From NCBI GenBank assembly GCA_944388645.1, contig CALXJO010000076.1, positions 1 through 5,152 on the forward strand: DNA of 5,152 nt, given 5' to 3'. A program made the translations under genes and the position numbers. Below, one piece after another: positions 4,208 to 5,152 of this stretch. The notes beneath the pieces are model-generated. The model had not been told where the DNA came from, made no database searches, and was given only the letters and a program-made list of their open reading frames with translations. Every line of letters starts with the position of its first letter. Position 1 is the stretch's first letter. The stretch comes from an uncultured Clostridia bacterium (GTDB taxonomy: Bacteria > Bacillota > Clostridia > TANB77 > CAG-508).

Positions 4208-4771
4208 ATCAAAATATTCTTTTGCAATATCTCTATATGGCTTTTTCTTCTCTACCCCATTTGTCATGTTGAATTCATCGATAAAGTCTGCAAGCTTTTT
4301 TTCTCGTTCTGAATTAGAAACATCTTCATGAGTTATAATTTCAAACTCTACAAAGTCACCTATTCCCTTAATATTATCTAACATAATATTATATTCAACA
4401 TTGTTGTCTTTTTTAGAATATACTTTTCTGTATTTTGTAAATTCTACATATTTTATATAGCCTAAACCAGAAAGCACAGTAACTAAATCTTCATAGTCAG
4501 TAGGCTTTATTTGTATATTTACTTCCTTTTTTCCATAACGTTCTGTATCTTGAGATGACTTAGCTTTATAAGTTAGTTCCATATAATTTGAATCTATTCT
4601 TCTAATCCTTAAACAAGTTCTAGTTCTAACAAATTCCTTGTCTTTATCTGTAAAATATGTATCTGTTTCTTCTACCTCATGTGCTAGTTTAAAGCCTTTT
4701 TCTAAGGCTTCCTCTTTAATTAAATGATTATCATTTAAAACAAAACCTTTTTCTAGCTCAATTACATTCAT
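4190..4771 (-). CDS. CYTH-domain protein (class IV adenylate cyclase-like)
   Basis: CYTH proteins form a tunnel-shaped barrel that binds triphosphates with Mg ions; members include class IV adenylate cyclase (CyaB), thiamine triphosphatase and polyphosphatases. Supporting motifs in this 193-residue protein are LRIRR (54-58), ELTYK (65-69), KYRKVY (113-118) and MLDNIKGIGDFVEFE (130-144), the last typical of the CyaB-like branch. The N-terminal signature is odd: the usual E-x-E-x-K appears as ELEKG (E5, E7), with Gly where Lys is expected and the Lys one place early. Activity may therefore differ, and the substrate cannot be told. GGAGG eight bases before the ATG supports the start. It follows the NDT-like gene by 17 bases, so the two are probably one transcript. 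Its end lies inside the fic terminator. Confidence 0.88.
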   Translation of the reverse strand: MNVIELEKGFVLNDNHLIKEEALEKGFKLAHEVEETDTYFTDKDKEFVRTRTCLRIRRIDSNYMELTYKAKSSQDTERYGKKEVNIQIKPTDYEDLVTVLSGLGYIKYVEFTKYRKVYSKKDNNVEYNIMLDNIKGIGDFVEFEIITHEDVSNSEREKKLADFIDEFNMTNGVEKKKPYRDIAKEYFDKKDCI

Positions 4772-4788
4772 ATGAGTTTCCTCCTACT

Positions 4789-5091
4789 TTATTCTAAATA
4801 TAAAATTTCTTTATTTTGTGCTTTTGCATATTCAATTTCTGACTTTGTGCTATCTCCTATATAACCATTTTGGTTTATAACCAAAATGGCATCTGACATA
4901 TCTATTTTTTGTTTATGCATTTCATCTAACATTTCTTTAGTTTTCTCATCTATATCTTCTTTTTTTAAGCTATTAAAGAAATTTGGTGTAAGTACAATAT
5001 TTCCCTTTAAAGTAAGTTCTTCTTGAACTTTTAAAAATTCATCTTTAAATTTAATTGAACCACATAAAGTTATTGTTTTATATTTCTTCAT
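4789..5091 (-). CDS. Small nucleoside 2-deoxyribosyltransferase-like protein
   Basis: This 100-residue protein resembles small Rossmann-like members of the nucleoside 2-deoxyribosyltransferase (NDT) superfamily. Visible signatures are ITLCGSIKFKDEF (CGS at 10-12), MHKQKIDMSDAILVIN (58-73) and NGYIGDSTKSEIEYA (75-89). The GxST-x-x-E-I-x-Y-A pattern resembles the NDT region that carries the catalytic Glu. Proteins of this type are common in Firmicutes, but their reaction is not established, so the name marks fold similarity and not proven activity. AAGGAG (5098-5103), six bases before the ATG, sets the start; an upstream in-frame ATG at 5137-5139 would add 16 residues without a comparable site. 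It is the first gene of a pair with the CYTH gene. Confidence 0.78.
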   Translation of the reverse strand: MKKYKTITLCGSIKFKDEFLKVQEELTLKGNIVLTPNFFNSLKKEDIDEKTKEMLDEMHKQKIDMSDAILVINQNGYIGDSTKSEIEYAKAQNKEILYLE

Positions 5092-5120
5092 TTTGCTCTC
5101 CTTATAAGCTACTTGTTTTA

Positions 5121-5138
5121 TGATAATTGCTCTTATCA
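5121..5138. promoter_or_regulatory. Imperfectly known palindrome upstream of the NDT-like gene
   Basis: TGATAA and TTATCA form perfect 6-bp arms around a six-base spacer, about 30 bases before the start of the two-gene unit. It could be an operator, and it overlaps a possible but weak -10 (TATCAT on the minus strand). In AT-rich DNA a match of this size can arise by chance. Confidence 0.25.
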
Positions 5139-5152
5139 AAATTGTAATTTGT

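Noticed and set aside
1..5152. CRISPR array, insertion sequence, integrase or phage genes
   Set aside because: No regularly spaced repeats, transposase or recombinase motifs were seen anywhere in the window.

Overview
The window reads as chromosomal DNA of a low-G+C Gram-positive bacterium, most likely an anaerobic, gut-type member of the Clostridia. The reasons are strong AT bias with A/T-ending codons, AGGAG-type ribosome binding sites, extended -10 promoters (TGGTATAAT occurs three times), short intrinsic terminators, a family II pyrophosphatase and a DUF3006/metallo-beta-lactamase gene pair. No species can be named from the sequence alone.

Layout. Positions 1-62 hold nothing I can identify. 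Positions 63-313 form a minus-strand RNA locus: an intact tRNA-Leu(CAA) with its hairpin terminator, then a GC-rich, highly structured segment of about 65 bases, then a second copy of the last 21 bases of the tRNA plus the same terminator. Next on the minus strand comes a two-gene unit, a DUF3006 protein followed by a membrane-anchored ComEC-type metallo-beta-lactamase-fold hydrolase (387-1692). Its promoter lies back to back with a plus-strand promoter that serves an unrecognised 96-residue protein (1857-2147) whose codon use differs from its neighbours. Then come ppaC (2327-3250) and a class I Fic toxin-antitoxin module: a 56-residue VbhA-like antitoxin (3356-3526) and a 195-residue Fic adenylyltransferase (3592-4179). 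At the right end, converging on fic, lies a minus-strand pair: a small nucleoside 2-deoxyribosyltransferase-like protein (4789-5091) and a CYTH-domain protein (4190-4771).

How the parts work together. The clearest system is the Fic module. The antitoxin carries the inhibitory S-x-x-x-E-N motif, and the toxin carries a complete HPFREGNGRTTR active site. A perfect 11-bp hairpin followed by a run of T sits between the two genes and could keep antitoxin output above toxin output. The DUF3006 and hydrolase genes form a conserved type of pair, probably with the hydrolase domain outside the membrane. ppaC is housekeeping (pyrophosphate removal) and appears to be a single-gene transcript. The most unexplained item is the tRNA-Leu 3'-end duplication with its folded insert. 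It could be the scar or core of a tRNA-targeting element, or a small structured RNA gene.
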